Shown: piece after piece, positions 43,055 to 51,970 of the stretch | How the letters are laid out: every line of letters starts with the position of its first letter | Position numbering within the stretch: position 1 is the first letter of the stretch | Origin: Erysipelotrichaceae bacterium | GTDB taxonomy: Bacteria > Bacillota_I > Bacilli_A > Erysipelotrichales > Erysipelotrichaceae | Direction of reading: 5' to 3' | Length of the DNA stretch: 64,000 bases | Assembly (NCBI GenBank): GCA_022767445.1 | Contig: JALENJ010000003.1 | Span: 30,940 to 94,939, forward strand | Program-made: the position numbers and the translations under genes | The notes under the pieces: model-generated | Told to the model about the DNA's origin: nothing | Seen by the model: only the letters and a program-made list of their open reading frames with translations | Databases searched by the model: none

Positions 43055-43924
43055 TTAGCACACACCTTTCTCTTCGGATTGACGATGAACATAATCATAA
43101 ATCTGATTTTTTGAGATACCGGTTTGTTTGGCAACTTCTTTAATCGCTGCGCTTGTGGACATTCCGCTTGCGATGGATTGATTTACCATGTTTAGGATCT
43201 GTCCAATGTCGATATCTTTTTCATAGTCGTCGTGTTTTCCGTCTATCACCACAACCATTTCGCCTTTTAGTTCGTTGGCGACTGGAAGTATCTCGGAAAT
43301 TGTACCACGAATGAACTCTTCGTGTACTTTTGTTAGTTCACGAGCGATGCAGATGTGTCTATCTCCTAAGACTTCTAGGCAGCTTTTTAGCATCTTTTCG
43401 ATGCGGTGTGGTGCCTCATACATGATCAGTGTCATTGGGTATGATTTATACAGGTTTAACTTTTTTATGCATTCGTGTGTCGATGGTGGTAAAAAACCGA
43501 TGAATATAAATGGTTGGGCTACTAGACCTGATGCGACCAAACCATTTAGGAATGCACTGCAACCTGATATTGGTACAACATTGTATCCTAGTGCTGTTAC
43601 TTCACTAACAACTCGTTGTCCAGGATCATTGATCAAGGGGTAACCTGCATCGGAGATCAGAGCAATATTATTGCCCTGGGATAATAGGTTGATAATACCC
43701 TTGGTGCTGGATGTTTCGTTGAAGTTTTGGTATGTGATTAAGCGTTTTGAGATGTTAAAGTGTTTAAGTAGTTGTCCGCTGTTTCTTGTGTCTTCGCAGG
43801 CGATAATATCGACGCTGTTTAGGATGTCGATTGCCCTTGGTGTCATCTCATTGAGGTTACCGATTGGGGTAGGTACTAGGTACAGTGTTGGTTTTTCATT
43901 TGAAAAGGATTTTTGGCGTATCAT
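43055..43924 (-). CDS. rsmI: 16S rRNA (cytidine1402-2'-O)-methyltransferase
   Basis: A 289-residue SAM-dependent enzyme of the tetrapyrrole-methylase fold. Its start YLVPTPIGNLNEMTPRAI, the ACEDTRNSGQLLKHF and ISDAGYPLINDPGQ segments, and MYEAPHRIEKML are all typical. It adds the 2'-O-methyl to C1402 in the ribosomal decoding centre. It overlaps ricT by 4 bases, as in other Firmicutes (yabC/rsmI near tmk-holB). Confidence 0.96.
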   Translation of the reverse strand: MIRQKSFSNEKPTLYLVPTPIGNLNEMTPRAIDILNSVDIIACEDTRNSGQLLKHFNISKRLITYQNFNETSSTKGIINLLSQGNNIALISDAGYPLINDPGQRVVSEVTALGYNVVPISGCSAFLNGLVASGLVAQPFIFIGFLPPSTHECIKKLNLYKSYPMTLIMYEAPHRIEKMLKSCLEVLGDRHICIARELTKVHEEFIRGTISEILPVANELKGEMVVVIDGKHDDYEKDIDIGQILNMVNQSIASGMSTSAAIKEVAKQTGISKNQIYDYVHRQSEEKGVC

Positions 43925-45096
43925 GCGTTATCGCCTGCTTCCTTTTTCTTTTTACCGAATGTACGTACAGTCACTTTCTTATGCTCCGCAGGTTTTTTAT
44001 TTGTGTGATGCATATGATTGTTTCGTTGTCCTTGTGGTTTGTTTGGACGTTTGTTGTTGCGAGTAGGTTGTTTTGGTGTTTCTACGGATACTGTTGGTAG
44101 TTCTGTAGAAACATGAACAGCTTTATCCTTTACAACCGGTGCTTGGACACCATCATGGACGGTTGTACGGTGAGTTGGTTTGTTATCCTTGTTTTGGTTT
44201 TGTTGGATGAATCCTTTACGTGGAATTGCTTTTTCACGTAGGTTTTCCAGGGAAATAAAGAGTACCTGTTCACGGTTTTCTAACTTGGCTTCTTGTTTCA
44301 TGACATTCAAGTTCGTTAAACGGTAGATATTACCGTCGTATTCCACTTGGGAGCCCATCTTAGGTAAGCCTGTTGTAAGTTCTTTGTATTGGTCTTCTTC
44401 GTACTTGAGGCAGCACATCAACTTACCACACATACCGGAGAGTTTTTCAACGTTGAGGGCGAGTTGTTGGGTCTTTGCCATATTGATAGAGATGACATCG
44501 AAGTGGTTCTTGTATCTAGAGCAACATGTTTCCATGCCGCACATGCCGATACCACCTACCATCTTTGCCTTATCTCTTTCGCCAATTTGGCGTAGCTCAA
44601 TACGACAATGTAGACGTGTACCTAGTATCTTCAAGAGTTCACGGAAATCGACTCTTTGTTCTGCAAGATATACGAATAATACTTTGGAACGATCGAGTGT
44701 GTATTGTGCACTCATCAGGTTCATCTGTAGGTTTAGATGGCCTATCTCTTCTTCGCATATGCGATAGGCTTCGCTTTCAGCGATGGCATTTTCCGCATAT
44801 TGTTTTTCATCTGCGGGTGTCGCAAGTCGAATGACAGGCTTGGTTGGCATATGTAGGTTGAATTTTTCGATGCTTAAAGCGTCCGCATCGACTTCACCCA
44901 TCTCTACGCCTTGGGCTGTTTCTACAACTACCCAGCTTCCTTTTTTGATATTGGCTTCATCACTACCAAAGGAATATGGTTTTGTTGCGTTTTTGAAGCG
45001 AACGGCAACGGAATACGTATATTTTTCGGTTGGCTGTGTTTGTTGTGTTGCTTTGAGCGGACAACCGCATGCGCCATTTTCACATTCCATGCTCAT
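43921..45096 (-). CDS. ricT: RicT/PSP1-domain protein (YaaT)
   Basis: A 391-residue protein. The PSP1 core (about 25-270) contains MVGGIGMCGMETCCSRY and KLSGMCGKLMCCLKYEEDQY, the cysteine clusters that bind Fe-S in the RicAFT (Y-) complex, which helps RNase Y process mRNA in Bacillus. The C-terminal 120 residues are a basic, asparagine-rich low-complexity extension (RNNKRPNKPQGQRNNHMHH), longer than in Bacillus. The start overlaps the holB end. Confidence 0.93.
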   Translation of the reverse strand: MSMECENGACGCPLKATQQTQPTEKYTYSVAVRFKNATKPYSFGSDEANIKKGSWVVVETAQGVEMGEVDADALSIEKFNLHMPTKPVIRLATPADEKQYAENAIAESEAYRICEEEIGHLNLQMNLMSAQYTLDRSKVLFVYLAEQRVDFRELLKILGTRLHCRIELRQIGERDKAKMVGGIGMCGMETCCSRYKNHFDVISINMAKTQQLALNVEKLSGMCGKLMCCLKYEEDQYKELTTGLPKMGSQVEYDGNIYRLTNLNVMKQEAKLENREQVLFISLENLREKAIPRKGFIQQNQNKDNKPTHRTTVHDGVQAPVVKDKAVHVSTELPTVSVETPKQPTRNNKRPNKPQGQRNNHMHHTNKKPAEHKKVTVRTFGKKKKEAGDNA

Positions 45097-46087
45097 GGTT
45101 GAATTCCTCCAGTCTATAGAAGGTTTGATCCATTAATAGGTTTAGGTCGTTAAATCTATTTACTTTATCTTTTTGTTCTTGCAAGATAATGATCAATTCC
45201 CCGTATTTTGTTTGGTTATGTATTTCTTGTTGAATGAGTTGTGTATACCATTTTGGACCTTGTGTATGGTTACAGATGATATCATGTGCAAACAACAACA
45301 TGAAATCAAAGAACCCATTCAGTATCGTGATGTTATCTTTTTTTGCCTTGGATGTATCTTTTTCACTGGAACGATATGAGATGTCATAGTCAACGAGTAG
45401 TTCGTCTCTATCGCCTGCTAAGTTGTAATACTGGCGAAACATCATCTGTATCTTTTCATAGTTACTACTATCCGCAAAGTCTTTCATCTGTGTGATGTCT
45501 TTGCATAGATGGGATACAAAGTAGGCATCTGTATCAGGTACACCGTTTTCTTTTGCCTGGGCAAGAAGATATTCTTCTTGTAGCGGTAAGAATGGGATGA
45601 GTGTACAACGTGATACGATTGTCGGTAAGATGCGGTCGATATTATCGGTGGTTAGAATTGCGATCACTCCTGAGGATGGCTCTTCTAGAAACTTCAGCAT
45701 ACTGTTCTGTGCAGAGATACTGGCGTTTTCTATGTTTTCGATAATATAGACACGATGACCGGAATTGCTCTCTAGGGCTGTCTTTGAGAATCTTTCTTGG
45801 ATTTGGTCGAGATCATCTTTTGAGATTGCATTGGTTGAACCATCTAGGATGACCATGTCGGTGAATTCTTGTGATTCAACGCGATGACATGTATTGCACT
45901 CTTGGCAGGCGATTCCCTGTTGTTTTTCGCAGAATATGCTTTGGGCAAACAGGATCGCTGCTTCGTGTTTGAGTGTTCCATGTGGTCCTGATAATAGGTA
46001 TGCATTTGTAATGCGATTATGCATGCATGCATTTTCTAATGCATGGTAGAACAAAGGTTGTTGTTCTTTAAGCACTTTCGCAAGCAT
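45080..46087 (-). CDS. holB: DNA polymerase III subunit delta prime
   Basis: A 335-residue AAA+ clamp-loader subunit. The degenerate P-loop LLSGPHGTLKHEAAILFAQS, the zinc-binding cysteines in CEKQQGIACQECNTC, and the sensor segment LKFLEEPSSGVIAILTTDN with SRC box VSRCTLIPF are visible. The P-loop lacks the usual GK(S/T), as is common for delta prime. It overlaps tmk at its start and ricT at its end, so the whole tmk-holB-ricT-rsmI run is translationally linked. Confidence 0.93.
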   Translation of the reverse strand: MLAKVLKEQQPLFYHALENACMHNRITNAYLLSGPHGTLKHEAAILFAQSIFCEKQQGIACQECNTCHRVESQEFTDMVILDGSTNAISKDDLDQIQERFSKTALESNSGHRVYIIENIENASISAQNSMLKFLEEPSSGVIAILTTDNIDRILPTIVSRCTLIPFLPLQEEYLLAQAKENGVPDTDAYFVSHLCKDITQMKDFADSSNYEKIQMMFRQYYNLAGDRDELLVDYDISYRSSEKDTSKAKKDNITILNGFFDFMLLFAHDIICNHTQGPKWYTQLIQQEIHNQTKYGELIIILQEQKDKVNRFNDLNLLMDQTFYRLEEFNHEHGM

Positions 46088-46709
46088 CTAGAAGCCCTTT
46101 CACGATGGTGTATGCTTGTTCGATGACTTCGTCAACGTCTTTTGTGGCATCAACGATAATCATTCGATCAGCGTATTTCTTTAGGATTTCTTCGTATCCT
46201 TGGTGTACGCGTTGGTGAAATTCGATGCTTTCTTGATCGAGGCGATCAAGGACTGCTCTTCCTTTTTGGATGCGTTTGAGTCCTGTTTCTGCATCGATCT
46301 GTAAAAAGATTGTCTTATCTGGCATGTGTCCTTCTATCGCAAATTGGTTGATGTTGTATACTTCATCTATACCAATTTGGCGACCACACCCCTGGTATGC
46401 AAGTGAGCTATCCACAAAGCGATCGCTAATAACGTGGATACCATTCTCTAATGCTGGTAAGACTTTATCGCTTAGATGTTGTCTTCTACTTGCGGCATAG
46501 AGAAGGGCTTCTGTGCGTGCATCCATATCGGTATTCTTTGGATCAAGAATAATATGACGAATTTCTTCGGCGATATTGGAACCACCTGGTTCTCTTGTAT
46601 AACGTACCTGATATCCTTCTGCCTCTAGGCGTTGTGTAACGGCTGTACTAACGGTTGTTTTGCCGCTGCCATCAGGTCCTTCAAATGTAATAAATAGTCC
46701 TTTGTTCAT
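46068..46709 (-). CDS. tmk: Thymidylate kinase
   Basis: A 213-residue kinase that makes dTDP from dTMP. The P-loop FEGPDGSGKTTVS, the DR-x motif SDRFVDSSLAYQG, and the lid region RIQKGRAVLDRLDQE are complete. It is the first gene of the operon; AT-rich DNA and the terminator of the upstream two-component locus precede it. Confidence 0.97.
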   Translation of the reverse strand: MNKGLFITFEGPDGSGKTTVSTAVTQRLEAEGYQVRYTREPGGSNIAEEIRHIILDPKNTDMDARTEALLYAASRRQHLSDKVLPALENGIHVISDRFVDSSLAYQGCGRQIGIDEVYNINQFAIEGHMPDKTIFLQIDAETGLKRIQKGRAVLDRLDQESIEFHQRVHQGYEEILKKYADRMIIVDATKDVDEVIEQAYTIVKGLLDACESA

Positions 46710-46770
46710 AACAATTATTATAGCATTCTTCCCTATTTATGCATATATTTCCCGATATGGGCATTGAAAA

Positions 46771-46790
46771 AGGGATATGTAGATATCCCT
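46771..46790 (-). terminator. Terminator after the second two-component locus
   Basis: AGGGATAT-GTAG-ATATCCCT, followed on the minus strand by TTTTTCAATG, 2 bases after the kinase-remnant stop. Confidence 0.85.
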
Positions 46791-46792
46791 GG

Positions 46793-47836
46793 TTAGTGAT
46801 GGAGTTTTAACTCGAATGTTGTGCCGTGTTGATTGCTGTGAAGGATGTTGACGTCGCCTCCATGTTGTTTGGCGATTTCTTTGACCAATGCCAGCCCTAG
46901 TCCTGCGCCTCCCATTTCTCGACTACGTGATTTATCAACACGGAAGAAGGGTTCAAATATGTTGTGCCAGTCTTCGACTGGTATGCCGTTTCCGTTGTCT
47001 TTGATCAGAATACTTGCGTGGATGGAATCATTGTGGATATAGATGTCTACCGTGCCATTTTTATTGTTGTATTTGATTGCGTTTTCTAACAGGTTATAGA
47101 TTGCACGGTAGATGAGAGTATCATTACCGGTAATATCCGCATCACCTTCATCTTGTGTGATGGTGATGTTTTTTTTGGACTAGAGATGTTAAATCACAGA
47201 TGACTTCTTCACACAGATCATGTTGATGGTCTCTTGGTAGTTACTGCCATCTAGTTGATGATTCTTCTCAAAGACTTCTAGTTTGGTTTGCATCAAAGCC
47301 AATGGAGTCCGTAGTTCATGGGCTGCATTGGCAGAGAATTGTCTTTGATTGGTGAAGGTATCTGCGAGTCGACTCAACATATCGTTGAAGGCGTTTGTCA
47401 GCTGTTCGATTTCGATGGAGCTGTGATCGACAGTGATATTTTGTTGAAGATTCTTTGCCTGGATGTCTTCAATTTGTAGACCAAGTTTTTTGAATGGTTG
47501 TAATGCATAACCAATAAACACATACATCATAGAGCCACTGAGTATTGTGATAATTACGGTGATCGTTAAACTCTTCTTCCAGAATTCTGTCTATGTTTTT
47601 TTTTTGATACTATCGGATAGTAGCTCTCTTGGATTTAGCTCAATCGCAAGCATCTCTCCTGAAAAGTCATCATCTGCATCGGTAGATGGAAATATTGATA
47701 TGGCAGAATCCTCAATTTCTCCCATGGAATGTATGGCGGCTTTACTAATCGCATAGCGCATCGCAAGACTGGAGAGTGTGACGATAAAGGCGGTGATGAT
47801 TGTTAAGCGCCATTGTAAAGAACGACTTCTATTCAT
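46793..47836 (-). pseudogene. Sensor histidine kinase (QseC/BaeS-like), multiply disrupted
   Basis: The kinase would start at ATG 47836 with a GGAGGTAAG ribosome site. It has a first helix (WRLTIITAFIVTLSSLA), a short sensor, then TAG at 47591-47593 in frame with the second helix (TITVIITILSGSMMYVFIG). HAMP and the H-box SANAAHELRTPLALMQTKLE follow, and then the frame is lost at about 47215. A second shift occurs at an A8 run (T8 at 47169-47176). The final piece has N-box NLLENAIKYNNKNG, G1 DNGNGIP and G2 GGAGLGLALVKEIAKQHGG. All catalytic parts once existed; the gene cannot make a full kinase now. Confidence 0.88.
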
Positions 47837-48412
47837 TTTCTTACCTCCAATCATATAGCCTTGGGTAATGCGGTTTGTGATTGGATCATACCCCAAAGTA
47901 TTTCTTAGCTTTTTACGTAGTGCGGAAATATGGACACGGATGGAGTTGCTGAAGGAGTCAACGTTAGCATCCCATACATGTCGGATGAGTTCCTCTTGGG
48001 AGGGGATAGGCCTTTCTTGATGCAACAGCAGATATTCAAGGATACCTAATTCCTTCCGTGTTAGATTTAATGGCTCACCACGTGCTTCTAGTTCCGCAAA
48101 GTGGAATGGCTTGCATAGATAGTCATTGGCACCATTATCCAATCCATCAATCTTATCTTGTAGTTGTACACGTGCAGATAAAACTAGAATTGCAGTTTCG
48201 CCATCATCCTTACGAATGTTACGTAATACATCCATGCCATCCATCTTAGGCAAATTTAAATCGAGGATGATCAAATCATATTTTTCCAGTGAAGCTGTAT
48301 CCCAAGCACTGACACCATCAAAACAAGTATCAACCTCATATCCATCAAGGCGTAGACCTTTCGCAATTGTATTGTATAAAGCAACTTCATCCTCAACAAC
48401 TAATATTCTCAT
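47591..48412 (-). CDS. OmpR-family response regulator with internal deletion, in frame with the kinase remnant
   Basis: The first 192 residues are a response regulator: receiver with LVVEDEVALY, LIILDLNLPKMDG and CKPFHFAELEAR, then directly GEPLNLTRKELGILEYLLLH of the winged helix. The usual linker and first strands (about 30-35 residues) are missing, so an in-frame deletion is likely. There is no stop before the kinase ATG: the frame runs through GGKKMNRSRS into the kinase's first helix and ends at TAG 47591. The product would be a deleted regulator with a membrane tail, probably non-functional. Confidence 0.75.
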   Translation of the reverse strand: MRILVVEDEVALYNTIAKGLRLDGYEVDTCFDGVSAWDTASLEKYDLIILDLNLPKMDGMDVLRNIRKDDGETAILVLSARVQLQDKIDGLDNGANDYLCKPFHFAELEARGEPLNLTRKELGILEYLLLHQERPIPSQEELIRHVWDANVDSFSNSIRVHISALRKKLRNTLGYDPITNRITQGYMIGGKKMNRSRSLQWRLTIITAFIVTLSSLAMRYAISKAAIHSMGEIEDSAISIFPSTDADDDFSGEMLAIELNPRELLSDSIKKKT

Positions 48413-48627
48413 AATGCATGTTGTCCTTTCGGTGATTTTAAATTGTCATAAAAAGAGTATATCTATCGTTGGTATAGCACATCATGATTTTCAATCGATG
48501 TAAAGCTTTACTGAATTTATGCAAGCATGGTTACTTAAATAATTCTCAATGTCTATCTTAACAAAAACTTTACATCTGTTTTGGTATATTACGATTGTCA
48601 AAGAAAGAGTATACAAGGAGGTTAAAA

Positions 48628-48792
48628 ATGGAGTATATCAATCAACATCCAAAATAGTTAAAAATAATTGCACAAGCCGTTTTATTAATTGTTGCGATCA
48701 GTTTTATCTGCTTTGGTGCGTATCGTGGTGAGGTAGAGAGTGTCTTTAGTAAGGCGATACGACTGTGTTTGGAGTGTGTGGGTATAGGCTAA
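48628..48792 (+). pseudogene. Small CXXC membrane protein (CD1871A-like) with an in-frame TAG
   Basis: A 54-codon frame beginning MEYINQHPK, then TAG (48655-48657), then a membrane helix (AQAVLLIVAISFICFGAYRG) and the tail SKAIRLCLECVGIG. The tail with CLEC and the preceding YRGEVESVF match the short CD1871A-type CXXC proteins that sit beside 4Fe-4S membrane proteins. AAGGAGG is at proper distance from the ATG and there is no good alternative start after the stop. The next gene begins 1 base after the final stop. Confidence 0.7.
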
Positions 48793-48793
48793 T

Positions 48794-49666
48794 ATGAAAG
48801 GATTCAAGAATTTTCTAAAACGAAGAAATACCATACAGATGTTTGCGACATTCTTGACAAACATGCATGTACCAAACTTCTTAAAAGGTGTTTTATACAA
48901 CGGTAAGATCAAACAAATCTGTGTGCCTGGAATGAACTGTTATTCCTGCCCAACAGCCACCGGTGCTTTCCCAATTGGTTCTTTCCAAGCTGTCGTGGGA
49001 TCTTCGAAATATAATTTCTCTTACTACATCAGCGGTATCTTAATCTTCCTAGGTGTGATGCTAGGACGCTTCATCTGTGGATTTCTATGTCCATTTGGAT
49101 GGTTTCAAGATGTATTACACAAGATACCAACCAAGAAATTCAGCACGAAGAAACTAAAAGTCCTACGCTATATGAAATACATCATACTCGTAGTGGCAGT
49201 TATCATCTTACCTATCGTCATGACGAATAAAGCAGGTATCGCCTTACCTTATTTTTGTAAGTATATCTGTCCGCAAGGAATTTTAGAGGGTGGTATTCTA
49301 CTATCCATTGCGGATAAAAACATACGTGCTACATTAGGTACATTATTCCGTTGGAAATTATCAATCTTCTTCTATCGTCCATTCTGCAAATGGATATGCC
49401 CATTGGGAGCGTTCTACGCACTGTTCAACCGCATCTCTTTATTTAATTATCATGTGGATAAAGATAAGTGTGTAATCTGCGGACGCTGCGTAAGCATATG
49501 CAAGATGGATGTTGATATCACCAAGAGAACAGGGCATAACGAATGTATACGCTGTGGTGAATGCTTAAAAGCATGTCCAGTACACGCAATCAGTACTTAC
49601 TGGGGTATCAAGCAAGCAGAAGAAAAGAAACAACTACAAAAGAACTTAGTTCAGGAAGGAAAGTAA
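48794..49666 (+). CDS. 4Fe-4S membrane protein (NapH/CcoG/NosR-like)
   Basis: A 290-residue protein with about four membrane helices. It has two membrane-facing cysteine motifs of the NapH type (GRFICGFLCPFGWFQDVLH and CKWICPLGAFYALFN), an external cysteine pair (VPGMNCYSCPTATG), and two C-terminal ferredoxin clusters (CVICGRCVSICKMDV and CIRCGECLKACPVHAIS). It should pass electrons across or into the membrane, probably to an exported thiol or flavin partner. The neighbouring CXXC peptide and lipoprotein suggest one operon. Confidence 0.9.
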   Translation: MKGFKNFLKRRNTIQMFATFLTNMHVPNFLKGVLYNGKIKQICVPGMNCYSCPTATGAFPIGSFQAVVGSSKYNFSYYISGILIFLGVMLGRFICGFLCPFGWFQDVLHKIPTKKFSTKKLKVLRYMKYIILVVAVIILPIVMTNKAGIALPYFCKYICPQGILEGGILLSIADKNIRATLGTLFRWKLSIFFYRPFCKWICPLGAFYALFNRISLFNYHVDKDKCVICGRCVSICKMDVDITKRTGHNECIRCGECLKACPVHAISTYWGIKQAEEKKQLQKNLVQEGK

Positions 49667-49670
49667 AAAC

Positions 49671-50228
49671 ATGAATGTATTCAAGAAACTATCTCTATTG
49701 GCTGTCTCAGCAGTTATGGCTGTAACACTAGCAGCTTGTAACAACACAGCCAAAGACATCCTATCAAAACAAGGAAATATCATCGGTGATCCACTTGTAG
49801 GAGACTTTAATGAGAAACGTGCAGAAGAAATCCTCAAGATGGTAGATGATATTAAATCAGGTATGAGTGTAACTCCATCACAAGGTTCAGCTGCGGCCCA
49901 AGAGAGCGTAATTGAAAAGCAAAGAAGTGAATTGCTAGGACAGGAAAGCGAAATCTTTGCGGAGCATAAAGAAATCTGGGATAAGGTATTCGCAAATGTC
50001 AACAAAGCAAACGCTGAAGAAAATAGCAGTATGCCATACGCTGAATTCCTACAGATGCAAGTAGATTCTATGAAGGACGAATTCAGCGAAGAACAACACA
50101 AGATCATCGAAGAAGATTTAAAGAAGATCGATGAACTTGAGATGAAGATTCAAGAATTAGATAAGTGGATATACAAAAGGAGATGCTGGTTAAGGGAGCA
50201 TCTCCTTTCGTATTATTCCGATAAATGA
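49671..50228 (+). CDS. Hypothetical lipoprotein of the ferredoxin operon
   Basis: A 185-residue ORF with a lipoprotein signal (MNVFKKLSLLAVSAVMAVTL, lipid cysteine at 23). The mature part is helical and charged, with a long coiled-coil-like run (about 70-165). The last about 20 codons (KRRCWLREHLLSYYSDK) are read through a strong terminator hairpin at 50174-50207, so the natural end has probably been lost by a frameshift or deletion near codon 165. It begins 4 bases after the ferredoxin gene. Function unknown. Confidence 0.65.
   Translation: MNVFKKLSLLAVSAVMAVTLAACNNTAKDILSKQGNIIGDPLVGDFNEKRAEEILKMVDDIKSGMSVTPSQGSAAAQESVIEKQRSELLGQESEIFAEHKEIWDKVFANVNKANAEENSSMPYAEFLQMQVDSMKDEFSEEQHKIIEEDLKKIDELEMKIQELDKWIYKRRCWLREHLLSYYSDK
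50174..50207 (+). terminator. Terminator inside the 3' end of the lipoprotein ORF
   Basis: AAAGGAGATGCT pairs with AGCATCTCCTTT, followed by CGTATT. Being inside the open frame, it marks the true end of the ferredoxin operon. Confidence 0.75.
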
Positions 50229-50264
50229 GATATGTTATTCCGATTTTACTTATATTATTCCGAT
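50213..50264 (+). promoter_or_regulatory. Three TTATTCCGAT repeats and promoter in front of the Fic gene
   Basis: Identical TTATTCCGAT copies start at 50213, 50235 and 50255, 22 and 20 bases apart, about two helical turns, so all face the same side. The third is followed by AGAGGATATAATA, a good -10, with GGAGGG before the Fic start. The Fic protein has its own N-terminal DNA-binding domain and is the obvious candidate ligand. Confidence 0.65.
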
Positions 50265-50300
50265 AAGAGGATATAATATAAAAGAGTGGAGGGCTGATAT

Positions 50301-51191
50301 ATGTACATTACAGTGAAACAAGCGGCTGAAAAATGGGGTATATCCGACAGAAGAGTAAGAGTTTTATGCTCAGAAGGGAAGATTCCCGGTGCATATCAAG
50401 AAGGAAGAAGTTGGAAAATACCTTATAATGCGCCAAAACCGACGGATGGAAGATATAAAAATAAGGAATCGCTGATTCTAATGATAGAAGACAAACTTGA
50501 AATTCTAAAAAAAAGAAGACCGTTAACAGAAGGAGAAATAGAAAGATTAAATGAGGAATTTCTAACAGAATATACCTACAATTCAAATGCAATTGAAGGA
50601 AATACATTAACTTTAAGAGAGACAGATATGGTTCTTAGAGGTCTGACGATTGATCAGAAATCATTAAAGGAGCATTTGGAGGTTATTGGACATAAAGAAG
50701 CTTTTGATTATGTTAGGCAGCTTGTTAGCGAAAATACCCCAATATCTGAAAAAGTAATAAAGGATATTCACTATTTGGTTCTGGCTGATAAGAAGGAAGA
50801 TAGAGGCATATATCGAAGAGTTCCGGTTAGAATTATGGGAGCGGCACATGAACCTGTACAGCCTTATATGATTATTCCGAAAATGGAAGAACTACTGGAA
50901 GAATATAAAAATAGCAAGGAAGATATTGTGACCAAACTTGCTCGTTTTCATATCGAATTTGAAGGTATTCATCCATTTATTGACGGGAACGGACGAACTG
51001 GAAGATTATTGGTTAACTTAGAACTAATGAAGGCGAGTTATCCACCAATCGATATAAAATTTACTGATCGCTTGAAATATTACGAAGCTTTTGACGAATA
51101 TCATGTGAAACATAATATATCGACAATGGCAGATATATTCGCAAGATATTTAAATCAGAGGCTTGATTTATATTTATCTATTATTGATTAG
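50301..51191 (+). CDS. Fic-domain protein with N-terminal helix-turn-helix
   Basis: A 296-residue protein. Residues 1-50 (VKQAAEKWGISDRRVRVLCS, then PGAYQEGRSWKIP) are an excisionase/MerR-like DNA-binding domain. The inhibitory helix SNAIEGNTLTLRET (S/TxxxEGN) is N-terminal to the Fic core, making it a class II Fic. The catalytic motif HPFIDGNGRTGRLLVN is complete (about residue 230), as is the flap region. Fic enzymes transfer AMP or other phosphate groups to target proteins. It is monocistronic, and GC and codon use look slightly lower than in neighbours, suggesting acquisition. Confidence 0.9.
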   Translation: MYITVKQAAEKWGISDRRVRVLCSEGKIPGAYQEGRSWKIPYNAPKPTDGRYKNKESLILMIEDKLEILKKRRPLTEGEIERLNEEFLTEYTYNSNAIEGNTLTLRETDMVLRGLTIDQKSLKEHLEVIGHKEAFDYVRQLVSENTPISEKVIKDIHYLVLADKKEDRGIYRRVPVRIMGAAHEPVQPYMIIPKMEELLEEYKNSKEDIVTKLARFHIEFEGIHPFIDGNGRTGRLLVNLELMKASYPPIDIKFTDRLKYYEAFDEYHVKHNISTMADIFARYLNQRLDLYLSIID

Positions 51192-51250
51192 TAAAAACTT
51201 AGACAGCCCATTACATAACTTAGTATTGTATGTTCAAGTTGATCTTACAG

Positions 51251-51970
51251 TTAGTGTGATAATTTTTCTCCGATATAAAGATCGATTAGCTCTACTAACA
51301 TACTAAACAGAGCAGGTGAAATCGAACAGGATTCCGGTTCTGGCGGTAAGTATGGAAGAACAACAATTTTATCCGCAAATTGTTTGAGTCTCTTAGATGG
51401 ATTTGCGGTGATAAGAAGTATCTTTGCGTCTGTATGTTGGAGACTTTCCATGATGGATGAAGTGGCGGAAACGGTAAATACAATCAATAAATCATCGGAT
51501 GATAGGTTTTCGGCAACTTCTGATAAACCATCTAATGGGGTTGTGTTGACAAACATACCGTATTTTCTCAATAAGTTTTGTAGTAATAATGCTGGTGAAA
51601 AGCTCTTTCCCATACCGCTCACAAAGATACGTTGAAACGAAAGAATGTAATCTACTAGGTTTATGAGGTATTCTTTCGTTAAAACACTTTCTGCTTCTGA
51701 TAATAGTTGTCGCATATTATCAAAGTAAGGTACTGAAGATGTGCTTGTGCGATTGTTTTCTTGGGTAGCAAGATATGATGCGATTTCCGAACGGAAATCG
51801 TTGTACTTGCGATATCCTAGGTTTTGTATAAATCGTGTTAATGCTGGTTGGGATACGCGTATTGTCTTTGCCAGGTCGCTGGTTGTCTTGTATATAACGC
51901 TTTTTGGATTATTTAGGATTGCGTTATATATTTTTTTATCGTTTTGTGTAAAGGAATCTTTGATTGCACT
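51251..51970 (-). pseudogene. RpiR-family regulator, start codon deleted
   Basis: The frame is open from 51982 to 51251 and encodes SFTQNDKKIYNAILNNPKSV, the helix-turn-helix TSDLAKTIRVSQPALTRFIQ, and a SIS sugar-phosphate domain (IFVSGMGKSFSPALLLQNLL, VFTVSATSSIMESLQ). This is a full RpiR protein except for the first handful of residues. No ATG, GTG or TTG with a ribosome site exists upstream before the TAA. It abuts, head to head, the end of a decarboxylase gene, so one deletion probably removed both starts. An internal ATG gives only the SIS part. Confidence 0.75.

Noticed and set aside
45973..46030. GCATGCATGCATT as a tandem repeat or recombination site
   Set aside because: It is only a run of overlapping CATGCATG-type octamers and is better treated with the octamer enrichment.
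47189..47530. A separate small H-box protein as a real gene
   Set aside because: It is the middle piece of the broken kinase; HAMP and H-box are joined in frame to the membrane helix upstream once the TAG is ignored.
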